Of a stretch of DNA of 24,941 bases, positions 9,050 to 17,328 are shown piece by piece. Each line of letters opens with the position of its first letter. The stretch's first letter is position 1. Made by a program: the position numbers and the translations under genes. This DNA comes from Chara braunii. Lineage: Eukaryota; Streptophyta; Charophyceae; Charales; Characeae. The notes below the pieces were generated by a model. The model was given only the letters and a program-made list of their open reading frames with translations. It made no database searches and had not been told where the DNA came from. The stretch is taken from assembly GCA_003427395.1 (NCBI GenBank), contig BFEA01000044.1, positions 4,256,330 through 4,281,270 of the forward strand, read 5' to 3'.

Positions 9050-11484
9050 ATGTCGCAGCGACATAGGCTTTGTCATATTGACTAGCCATGCATGAATACA
9101 CAAGCAGTCGTAGTGATGGCGTACTATGTGGTATCTATAATCATGTGATCCTCAATGGCTTTAAAGGTCGCTTTCGACACTCAAGTGTTGGATGACACAC
9201 GTCTTGAGGAGTTAATCTCTCGACGCTAGACAATCGCGAAGACGATTGCGAGTTCTACCCTCTTTTGCACCCTGCGCAGACGAGTGGTAGGCGGGCCTTG
9301 GGCGTTTGTGGCGGCCAAACGCCTCTGACCGTGAGAATGAGGCTCCATCACCGAAGGCCGGGAAATAGGTCAAGGGGTTTGACTTTGATAGTCGCTACGG
9401 ACATTAACGTCCAAATGTAAAAATTCTAAGAAGTGAAAAATAAAAGAGATCTTCCTTTTCTCTTAGTATAAATCTGTTTGATCACTACGCACGGAGAGGG
9501 TGAACTGCGCGGATACACAAAAGATATATACAATAGGGTTATTGCATTGGGACTGTCCAAAATACTGGGACCACATGAGACTTATCGTTGAGAACACCCT
9601 CCTAAAGGGTTATCTCACTTAAGTCTTTTCAGTGGACCCGTTTCGGACATTTGGGGAAGGACGTGGATCGTTGCTCAGGAGGAAAGGCACAATTTGTGGC
9701 GCTCGGAGCCACAACTTTTTTGATTTTAATGGCGGTTATCTTTTATTTGATTGGGATATTACTCGGCTTTCTTGAGTGAGCCGATTCGAACTTCATTCAA
9801 GGTCAGTTGTATGACTCAACTTCCTCTCACTCCCGCGTGAATACACACTTTGCTTGACCCAGTTTGTTTTGAATGTTCAAAAGAAAGGTAAAAGAAAGTT
9901 GTGTAAGTTACGCATGTGAAAGGTGAGGTTTGACTTGGGTGTGGGGTTCCATTGGGTTGTTTTGAATCCGTTGTGTTTGCTTTGAGTGCAGTTAGGTAGA
10001 ATGATGCTTGCAAAGGAGAGTGGTTTATGCTTACTTGAGATGAGGAAAAATGATTGTCCTCTTTCTACCTTTCACCTGCCTGCATGTCAAAAGTATTTGT
10101 ATTTTGAAGTGAATAATTCTAACGGGTACCGTGAAAGAAACTCATGAAATTAATGAAGATGAAGTCAATTGGACTTAGGATTTCCTTGAGGTTTATCCTT
10201 TCTATCCCAAAGGACCTCATCTTCCTATGCTTGTCCAAAATGTGCTTATTATTTAACTCCTCTAACTTTCTTGAAGTTCCTTCGTCCAAGTTACCTTGAG
10301 CTTAGGAAATATGAGAACAACTGAAATTTACACGCGGTGGGCACGTTCTCTCTCTAGGAAGCATTTGGGGCGAGGGTTCGTTGCTTTAGGATTCGGCCTT
10401 GTTATCGACCCAAAGTGGACCGTTCTACGGGGGGGTACTATGCCGATTCGATGGAGACGGCCCCGACTTCTGAGATCCGAGCTTTGTGCTTGGGCGAGGA
10501 GGAGGAGTACCTCATACTACTTCCTAGAGGGTGAGACACTGAACACTTCAAGTAATGCACCTGATCAAGAATCATCTGCAAAGCAGTCTGTCATCATAGA
10601 AGACTGAAACATATAAAAACGGGTGTGTGCGTACCTAATCTTAGGTCGGCGGTAGGGTGAAATGGATGACTTTGGCAGCGCGTCTCATCAAGTAAAAACA
10701 GAGGTAGTCCGACTACCTTGTCGGTTGCATTGAGGTTATTATCGAAGCAAACTCCTCGTTTGCAACTCAATGTGGTATATATATTTTTTAATTATTTATT
10801 GAGTTCGATCCCAGATGGTCGGATTTTATTTCGATCTTCTGTTATTGGTTCTACCATGTGGTGCTCGGGTTCTTTCAGCTATCATTTCAACTCATGTTGG
10901 ATTCAAATGTGTTTTCCCATCGACTAATGGTCGATTAATTTCGGTATAATTATATTCAATCACGGTAATCTCATTTCGTTGAGTTGTGTGTCTAAGGGAC
11001 TAGGATTGTGTTGTGGGTTTCACGCTTGCTTGAAACCGTCCTAGTCGATCGGCATGCGCTTCGTACCTAGAAGATCAGCACCCTAGGAAACTAACAGCGT
11101 TCAAGCTGAAATGACGTTTTAACCTAGCGTTTCCTATACTGCAGTGAATCGAGCGAACACCATCGACTGACCTACCTCTGCAGTTGCATCTAAAAACTTT
11201 CGTACGTGGGTCAACAGCTCGGTAGGGATATGCCCCTAATGGTGGTGACAACCCCTAGGGAAGGTGAGTTGTCCCCCGCGATAACCTATCATGTCGTAGT
11301 GGACCGCAGGAAGTACAACTGGCGCACTCGGCTAGAGCGGCGAAGGGACGACGCTACCACGTCCGTCCGGCGGTTCGTGAGACTACTTCCACGTCTTCCT
11401 CAAGTTGTCTCTTGTTGTGTTTTGTTTAACTCCTGCATGACGTGGTCGGGAGGGCTCTCGCCTTTCGTGAGAAAGGCGGGAGCC
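9050..11484. other. Hairpin-rich non-coding segment
   Basis: No protein family is recognised; the open frames (for example 10296-10607 and 11206-11559) show no motifs. The segment holds many short inverted repeats. Single stems lie at 9050-9064 (7 bp, 1-nt loop), 9231-9248 (6 bp), 9301-9323 (8 bp, 7-nt loop), 9694-9714 (7 bp, followed by T6), 10703-10717 (7 bp, 1-nt centre), 10919-10935 (6 bp), 11084-11136 (8 bp, long loop) and 11453-11484 (14 bp, 4-nt loop). Compound or overlapping stems lie at 9589-9617, 10188-10218, 10728-10772, 10765-10804 and 10998-11046. It sits between two retroelements and lacks their pyrimidine bias. Confidence 0.65.
11453..11484. repeat. 14-bp inverted repeat with GTGA loop
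   Basis: Arms GGCTCTCGCCTTTC (11453-11466) and GAAAGGCGGGAGCC (11471-11484) pair at 13 of 14 positions by Watson-Crick, with the remaining one a G-T pair. The loop is GTGA, which as RNA belongs to the GNRA tetraloop class. It ends about 20 bases before the first RT-like codons of element B. Confidence 0.9.
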
Positions 11485-11502
11485 AATGTGCCCGACATAG
11501 TT

Positions 11503-12475
11503 TGGTCAGACGAATGCACTTGCTACCTTCCAAAGATGTATGAACTATCTCTTTCGTGAATGGCTAGATAAATTCGTAGTCGTTTATTTATACGATATTA
11601 TGATATTTAGTAAGACTCTAGAGGAGCATCAACAACATTTCCGTCTGATCTTAGCAACGTTGAGCACTGCGAAATTCAAGGTAAATCGGAAAAAGTTTGA
11701 ATGGGCAAAGCGTCAAGTGCTATATTTAGGCCACGTGTTAGATGGAGATGGAGTCAAACCGGAATATGCGAAGATAGCAGCAATCAGGGATTGACCCACA
11801 CTGCACACATTGACTGAACAGTCGTTCTCAGGATTAGCCAATTACTATCCAAAGTTCATACGAAACTTCACAATGATCGCTGCACTACTGCGTAAACTAC
11901 TAAGGAAGGAGACAGTTTGGGATTGGGACAAAGACTGTACCTCAGCCTTCAAGAAATTGAAAAAGTTATTGATTGAGTACCCGGTCTTGAAAGTTGCAGA
12001 CCCATCACTTTCGTTCATTGTCACGACTGATGCAAGCCAATATGGAATTGACGTCGTACTCCAGCAGAACGATGGAGAGGAGTACCGACCCGTCGAGTTC
12101 ATGTCTTGTAGGTTGCCTAGTGAGAAGGTCGCTGCGTCGACGTATGAGCGTGAGCTATTTGCCTTGAGGGAGGCACTGAACCACTGGCGACACTATCTCC
12201 TAGGAAGGCACTTTAAAGTCTACTCTGACCATGAGACGAGACTCTGGTTGAAAACCCAAGCCCAGATGACCCCTAAGTTGACTAGATGGGCTAGCGAGAT
12301 AGATCAGTTTGACTTTGAGCTGAAACCACTCAAGGGCAAATACTACGTCGTCGCAGACGCGTTGAGTAGACCCGCAAACTTCTTCGTTGCCATCGTCACT
12401 TACCTAGATGCAGGCACCGAGCTACAACAACAATCAAGGCTGCATACACTGACGATCCTGTTTACATCGAGCTAA
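11503..12475 (+). pseudogene. Element B RT (partial) and RNase H, broken
   Basis: Frame 2 throughout. The RT begins mid-palm; the YxDD box reads YLYD (tac at 11591-11593), so the first catalytic Asp is Tyr. A TGA at 11792-11794 stands where the related element D has Trp in 'IRNWPNPRTLTE'. RNase H follows from about 11985, and its usual acidic signatures all survive: 'TTDASQYG', 'YERELFAL', 'VYSDHET' and 'VADALSR'. The natural frame shifts from 2 to 1 near 12425, so the last dozen residues before the stop at 12475 are out of frame; coding resumes as 'IKAAYTDDPVYIELIKRV' in frame 1. Confidence 0.92.
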
Positions 12476-13381
12476 TCAAAAGGGTGCAGATTGTGCCACA
12501 CAAAGTCCCGGACTGCAGAATAACAAACGGACTACCGTTCGAAAAAACAGACAGGTTCAACAGACTGTGCATCCCGAACAACGAGACAGTTAATCCTGGG
12601 AGAGTGCCATGACACTGAGGGCCATTTTGGTTAGACGAAAACCTATGCTAATCTCCTCCGGTCCTACACCTGGGTCAGCATGACACACGACTGCATTACC
12701 TATTTCCAGGGTTGTCAAGTGTGTCAACGAAACAAAAGTTCCACTCACTCCCCACTTGGCCTGTTGAGGCCACTACCTGTCCCGTTCACTTCATGGACAC
12801 AAAAGTCAAAAACAGAAACAGGAAGAGTCAAGTGATGGTAGTTGTAGATAGATTTAGTAAATTTGCTGTTTTTATTCCATTGCCCGCTGAGGCAAGGACA
12901 TATTTAGCGATTAGAGAATTCTTCAATCATTGGGTTAAAGATTACCGACACCCTTTAACGATTGTTAGTGATAGGGATAACAGATTCACGGGCGAGCACT
13001 GGCAACAGTTAATGAAAGTATATGGGTCAAAGCTGACCATGTCTTCCGGTAGACACCTGGAGACCAATGACTAGACCGAGCAGATGAACAAACTGCTCCA
13101 GGAAGTGCTACGCATGTACATTAGGCCCGACCAGATCGATTGGGACAAACATCTTCCCAAAGTGTAATCGGCGTATAACAACTCGGTGCACTTGTCTACT
13201 GCACGCACCCCCCAATGAACTGCACAAAGGTTGGCAACCCCGGCGTTCGATTGACTGTCTGAACCCGGATCAGACTCACAGGTTGCCGCCCGGTACCAGG
13301 GAATTCTCTATCCAGTACGAGTAAGAAAAAAAAAAAGAAAAAAAGGACTTAGAACAGGTCAAAAGGAACATCCTTAAAGCC
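12430..13381 (+). pseudogene. Element B integrase, broken
   Basis: A frame-1 linker ('DDPVYIELIKRVQIVPHKVPD', 'RLCIPNNE') leads into the zinc motif in frame 2: 'ECHDTEGHFG' (12602-12631), a TAG at 12632-12634, then 'GCQVCQRNKSSTHSPL'. The core returns to frame 1: 'VMVVVDRFSKFAVFIPLP', second Asp in 'VSDRDNRF'. The final Glu is intact in a 'TEQ' after a TAG at 13072-13074, where CAG (Gln) is expected. The region around the first Asp ('FMDTKVK') looks shortened. Coding decays after 13140, including an A-rich run at 13324-13345 that looks like an expansion. Confidence 0.88.
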
Positions 13382-13861
13382 CAACATCAGATGGTGGAGC
13401 AGGCAAACAAACACCGATGCCCGTCGCAGTTTGCGGTAGGAGATTTGGTATGGGTAAAATCTAGGGAGTTCGTTCCGGAAGAAGGGATCTAGCAGAAACT
13501 GCTTCCTGCATATAGGGGGCCATGGCAAGTCTTAGATGTCGCAGGAGAGGCGGATGGTCCGTCCTACACTATCGAGATTCCACCCCACCTGCATACATAT
13601 CCAGTATTCCATGCATCTAAGTTGCTTCCCTGTATTACAAACGATCAGTTTCCCTCTCAACGTTCCAAGATTCCACCTGATATGGACGGAGGATATGACG
13701 TAGACCGAATAGTGGCTGAAGGTATTTTCCGTACAGGTCGCCGAGGGAGACCACAAAGGCAATACAAAGTCAGATTCACCTATCAGGAACCCAGCGAAGA
13801 CCGCTGGTTCCCCCGGGAGGAACTAATACAGACAGCCCCTCACATTGTCTCTCTATTATGA
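13382..13861 (+). pseudogene. Element B integrase C-terminus with divergent chromodomain
   Basis: Frame 2 gives 'CPSQFAVGDLVWVKSREF', a TAG at 13490-13492, then 'PAYRGPWQVLDVAGEADGPS' and 'TYPVFHASKLLP', the usual integrase C-terminal fold. A chromodomain-like module follows at about 13694-13843: 'YDVDRIVAEGIFRTGRRGRP', 'YKVRFTYQEPSEDRWFPREE'. The Trp expected after 'YLVR' is Phe and the WEP motif reads WFP, so the aromatic cage is altered compared with element A. It ends with TGA, 17 bases before the probable LTR. Confidence 0.85.
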
Positions 13862-13878
13862 GAGGGCTAGACGGGGAG

Positions 13879-14470
13879 TGAATGTGTATGATTGATAAAG
13901 GTATGATTTTTCTCAGAGGACCTCGAAATTACGCCGGCAGGAGTGAAAGGATTCACACTGCAGACACCCAGTCTCGGTCCCAGGGTCCCGACAAGTCCCA
14001 AGTCCCAGGGCCATCTGTAGGGTAGGCCATAGGGTCTAGAGACCGAAGTGTCTTAGGTTGGTAGGTGTCGATACCGAAGCATCGTAGGTCGGTAGGAGTC
14101 CGTCCGGTACCCAACAAGAAAAGTCCAGAAGCGTTCAGTCCAGTCCGACAGTCCCAAGTCCGATTTTGCAGCATGTCCCAGGAAAGTCCGGAAGCTACCG
14201 GACTGACACAATGTTTGCAGCAGACAGGCCGCGGCCAATGGGTACCGGTCTGAAGCAGGCCAAGCCAAGCCAACCGAAGCCAGGCAAAGTCCTATATTTA
14301 GCTGCTACAGTGCAGCCGTTCATCACTTGTTCAGTTGCAAGATGCGGACGCGCTGAGGCAACTTGGGCACAATGCACCTGAGGAAGGAGAGGACGCCTGT
14401 GAGATACTCCATAGCTAGGCTAGACGTGAAGTAGGAGGCCGGCAGCCAATATCCAGATTTGGGTGAAGTC
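13879..14470 (+). mobile_element. Probable 3' LTR of element B
   Basis: A purine-rich stretch ending 'acggggag' (13871-13878) is followed by TG, the layout of a polypurine tract next to a 3' LTR. The segment is non-coding and carries nine AGTCC units between about 13990 and 14190. It also has a 31-bp tandem duplication (accgaag... at 14042 and 14073) and a TATA-like TATATTTA at 14293-14300, about 110 bp after the AGTCC cluster. The right end is not fixed: I see no CA end plus target-site duplication, and it may be truncated near 14420-14480. Confidence 0.6.
14293..14300 (+). promoter_or_regulatory. TATA-like motif in element B LTR
   Basis: TATATTTA sits downstream of the AGTCC cluster, the same relative layout as the TATA box in the element C LTR. 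Transcription would start about 30 bases further on. Motif only. Confidence 0.4.
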
Positions 14471-14479
14471 TCTGGGCGA

Positions 14480-15300
14480 TGTGGTGTGCCCTTATGCATC
14501 AGTCAAATGCATCCACTTTCGGGGTTCAACCTCCTGGTGAGTCGCTGAAAGTCCAACGAAAACGAAACAATCTAGCACGGTCACACTTCTTTTGTACAGT
14601 TGTATATAAAGTGGACATGAGAACGCAAACACACACAATCATATTGTCTATAACTTCTTTTCTTCCTCTCCTTCTAAGTATTTTCCTTTGTTTCCTCAGT
14701 GTCACAGCGCAGCACCTTTGAGATGTGCCAAATAGACAATGATTGTCTGTTAGCAGTATCTGCAAACCTAGGCTACCAGAGTGGCCCTGGTCCACTTGCC
14801 TGGCTGGGTCAAAAAGAAATAAAAAATAAAAAATAAAAATTATTTTTTATTTTAAATTTTTATTTTAAATTTGGTAAAGAATTTCGATGTGACCCTGAGG
14901 CAAAAGTTTTTCAGTGTAAACTTAAAAAAAAAAAAAAGTTGTTCAGTGTATTTTTCTGCACAACATAATTTGTTTTCGGATTTTTTGGATGTTTTTTTTT
15001 TTTTTTTTTTTGGCTGGGACCTTCCCTAGTCCTTGCACGGCCAGGCCGCCGGGGAAAGTAGGGTGACCCGGGCGGCCCGGCTAGTAGCCTAGCTGCAAAC
15101 ACTATTATGGGGGCTGCTGTGTTCAGGATGCATGTGTGTTCCTGTGCTCCCACTATCTTGTCTGACGGTCGTCTCTTAGTCTTGGTGGTGACGGAATTCC
15201 ATCAAAGCGTTCCCTGATTCATGATGTTGGTGTGAACCTACAGCCTGTATAGACTGCTTTGTCAGTGCTGCACTGCGGCTTGGGCCCCTGTTCACGTACT
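14480..15300. other. Gene-poor DNA with TATA-like motif and poly-T/A tracts
   Basis: No protein family is recognised. A good TATA-like TATATAAA lies at 14603-14610, followed by a pyrimidine tract ending in CAG at 14697-14699 that resembles a splice acceptor; no coding exon follows convincingly. 14811-14872 is an (A/T)-only run with AAAAAT and TTTTATTTTAAATT repeats. An A-run lies at about 14923-14937 and a T-run at 14992-15011. Next to the T-run is a GC-rich block (about 15012-15085), so on the minus strand the GC-rich block ends in about 20 A residues. Confidence 0.55.
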
Positions 15301-15303
15301 TTG

Positions 15304-15612
15304 AATTGCCTTGCTGCCCTTCACCTTGGCCTTGCTGTTTGCCTGCCCGCTTGCCTTCTTTGTCATGTGGTCCATCTGGCCACTTGTTTCGCCTTCTGGA
15401 TGTCTGCTTGGTTGCCTTGTTGCCTGCCTCCCTGATCACACATCTGCTTGCTGGACTGTGTGCATGGCTGTTGCTCGGGTTGCTGCTTTGCTGCTTTGTT
15501 GTTTGCCTTCATGCCCACCTCCAACCCCCACCCTTCCACTCTTTGTTTTGCTGCGGCCTGTTTTGTGTTACTGCTTATGTTTTCACCTGCCTGGCTGCCT
15601 CACTCTCAACGG
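15304..15612. repeat. TTGCC/TTGCTGCC low-complexity block
   Basis: The + strand is built from imperfect repeats of TTGCC, TTGCTGCC, TGCCTGCC and CTTGCTG. Its open frames (15306-15632 and others) are Leu/Cys/Ala-rich and look like products of the repeat, not genes. No motif was recognised. Confidence 0.6.
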
Positions 15613-15648
15613 GCGTTGAAAGTAGACCATGACTCGAAGCATCAATAT

Positions 15649-15929
15649 GGGGACTCCACAGGCGGCCGAGGATTTAGCCTCCTGATGGTCAGTCAGAGTC
15701 TGCCGCAAGAGTCTGTCACTATCCTTGTTCTTATTTGTTCTTCTTTTCTATGCTAGTCGTGCTATCTAAGTCTTATGTGGGGACTCCACAGACGGCCGAG
15801 GATTTAGCCTCCTGGTGGTCAGTCAGAGTCTGCCGCAACAGTCTGTCACTATCCTTGTTTGTATTTGTTCTTCTTTTCTATGCTAGTCGTGTCTTATGTG
15901 AGAATTTGTGCTATCTAAGTCTTATGTGA
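15649..15929. repeat. Two tandem ~130-bp repeats
   Basis: Copy 1 (15649-15778) and copy 2 (15779-15929) both begin 'ggggactccacag' and share the rest with only a handful of substitutions. Copy 2 carries about 21 extra bases (around 15890-15910) containing a second 'gtcttatgtga'. The low divergence points to a recent duplication. Confidence 0.93.
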
Positions 15930-16132
15930 GTATCATCACAAGCCATGGTCGTTTGCATTCATCCTTGCGGGATAGCGGCTCGGAGCACTTTGTGCTTGAG
16001 AACACCTTTATGTATTGGCATTGTCACAGTTCTATCTATCAACTTAAAGTGCGCACTTTGCGAAACAAATGAAGAAAGAGTGGATAGCATTGGGGAACTG
16101 ATTCTTGTGGCTTTTTCTGTGCAGTTATTTCT

Positions 16133-16234
16133 TCTTTTTTGAAGTTTTTTAACTTTTTTCTTTTTTCTTTTTTCTTTTTTTTCTTTTTTTTCTTCTTTTT
16201 TCTTTTTATATTTCTTCCTTTTTCTCTTTTTTTC

Positions 16235-16273
<39 letters not shown>
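16133..16273. repeat. Polypyrimidine tract plus (AC)n microsatellite
   Basis: About 100 bases of T with scattered C (16133-16237) run straight into about 17 AC units (16238-16272). The neighbouring open frames in Lys or Phe/His-Thr are products of this simple sequence. Confidence 0.97.
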
Positions 16274-16772
16274 GGCCCCTACTATTCTGGGGGCCATCAG
16301 TCCAGTTGCTTATTACCGGCAAGCATGAGAGTATGGAAGATAGTCTCTCCTTACTGTGCCTCGAACATACAAGGCTCGCCATGTTAATTGGGTTGAGTGT
16401 GAGCTGCCTACATGGAGATAGACACACATCATCACACACACAGGGTGAGGAGCATGACAGCAGCCAGATGGGTTCTCAGCTCTTTTCGGATGGTCTCACA
16501 AGAGGGTCTGCCCAAAAAATTCAGAGGCTCGGGGCAACCAACCCAAAATCCCTGCCGACGCCAGCCAAAAAGAAAACAAAACACCGCGCTGCCATTTCGG
16601 CAAAGTTTGGTGTGCAGGGGGGTTCCACCTCATACGAAGGAGACACACATGTACTGGTTGTTTAGGTATGATACTCAGGAGGCAGTTAAAGAAAAAGGCT
16701 CTACACTGTACAGTGTGCTGTAATATTATTTTAATATATCTCCTTGGATTGGTCTTCTGCTTGTGTTGTGAG
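16274..16772. other. Non-coding stretch upstream of the beta-helix exon
   Basis: Nothing firmly identifiable. An open frame through 16306-16665 gives a Lys/Thr-rich peptide and ends near a donor-like 'TTTAG|GTATGA' (about 16660-16670), so a further exon of the neighbouring gene is conceivable, but I see no family motif in it. The last 30 bases form a T/G/C-rich tract ending in AG at 16771-16772, usable as a splice acceptor. Confidence 0.4.
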
Positions 16773-17020
16773 AACCATGTAACCCATATGAGCAGAACCC
16801 AGACTCCAGAGGCGGTGCTGTGTATATTGGAGCGGATGTGAACAGTGCAGCTGGGTGTGCAAAGGATGTGTGTGTGACATTTATTGACACCATATTCTTC
16901 AAGAATCATGCAGCTCGTGGTGGTGCTGTCTTCATTGATGACTCATTCCCGGATTGCTCTGGAGATGGTGGGGGTCGAGCTTTCTTTTTGAACATCAACT
17001 TTTATAGCAACAAGGCCATG
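16773..17020 (+). CDS. Probable exon of a right-handed beta-helix (Pmp-like repeat) protein
   Basis: Frame 2 is open from just after a TGA at 16769-16771 and encodes about 82 residues. It contains two 'RGGAV(Y/F)I' motifs (about 16811-16831 and 16910-16930) and two FxxN motifs, 'FFKN' and 'FYSN'. This is the alternating GGA(I/V/L) and FxxN pattern of polymorphic-membrane-protein-type parallel beta-helix repeats, found in large secreted or surface proteins of green algae. Four Cys residues ('PC', 'GC', 'VC', 'DC') fit an extracellular fold. The exon is bounded by an AG acceptor (16771-16772) and a GTACGC donor after 'aaggccatg' (GT at 17021-17022). Other exons were not found, so this may be a gene fragment. 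The function of the full protein is unknown. Confidence 0.6.
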
Positions 17021-17328
17021 GTACGCTTTTAGCATAGTGGATTTTTTTATTATTATTTTTTCTTAAACCACCACAACCTCTGATCCTGTTTTTGTCGAAC
17101 CTGAATTTCACTGCACACCAAGTTTTGCCAAGCCTGAGTCCCATTGTGTTTTCTTTTCTGGTACTCACGGCAGTTGCATCCTAAAAGCGCCTTTACCCGT
17201 TCAGACCCTGAATGACGAACGCAGCATAATGGGGCCCACTCAGCCAGAACTCACTTCGTGAAAAGCAGATCAAGAGACATGTTCTCTGGGTCAAAAGTCA
17301 CATCCTAACTGAAGTGAGGAGCTAGCTG
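17021..17328. other. Non-coding gap before the element C LTR
   Basis: No coding signal. It starts with the presumed intron donor and a TTATTATTATTTTTT run, then unique sequence up to the probable LTR start. If the beta-helix gene is real, element C lies in its intron or has cut it. Confidence 0.5.

Larger units (their letters stand above)
11503..13861 (+). mobile_element. Element B: 5'-truncated Ty3/gypsy chromovirus
   Basis: Coding similarity begins inside the RT palm at 'FGQTNALATFQR' and runs through RNase H, integrase and a chromodomain-like C-terminus to a TGA at 13859-13861. Gag, protease and the RT fingers are absent. Its protein is clearly closer to element D on the opposite strand (shared 'FREWLDKF', 'EWAKRQVLYLGHVLDGDG', 'HWRHYLLGRHFKVYS') than to element A. 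A purine-rich tract and probable LTR follow immediately. Confidence 0.93.

Noticed and set aside
11453-11500. Helitron 3' terminus suggested by the strong hairpin
   Set aside because: No CTRR follows the hairpin at the expected ~10-12 nt on either strand. The CTAG after the 10998-11046 stem is about 20 nt away and is followed by A, not T.
11206-11559. Open frame of 117 codons before element B
   Set aside because: It crosses the 14-bp hairpin and continues out of frame into the RT sequence. No protein motif is seen.
15306-15756. Leu/Cys-rich open frames resembling a secreted protein
   Set aside because: They follow directly from the TTGCC/TTGCTGCC repeats and are open in several frames at once.
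15959-16297. Lys-rich minus-strand open frames with Cys-Val repeats
   Set aside because: Products of the T-rich tract and the (AC)n microsatellite.
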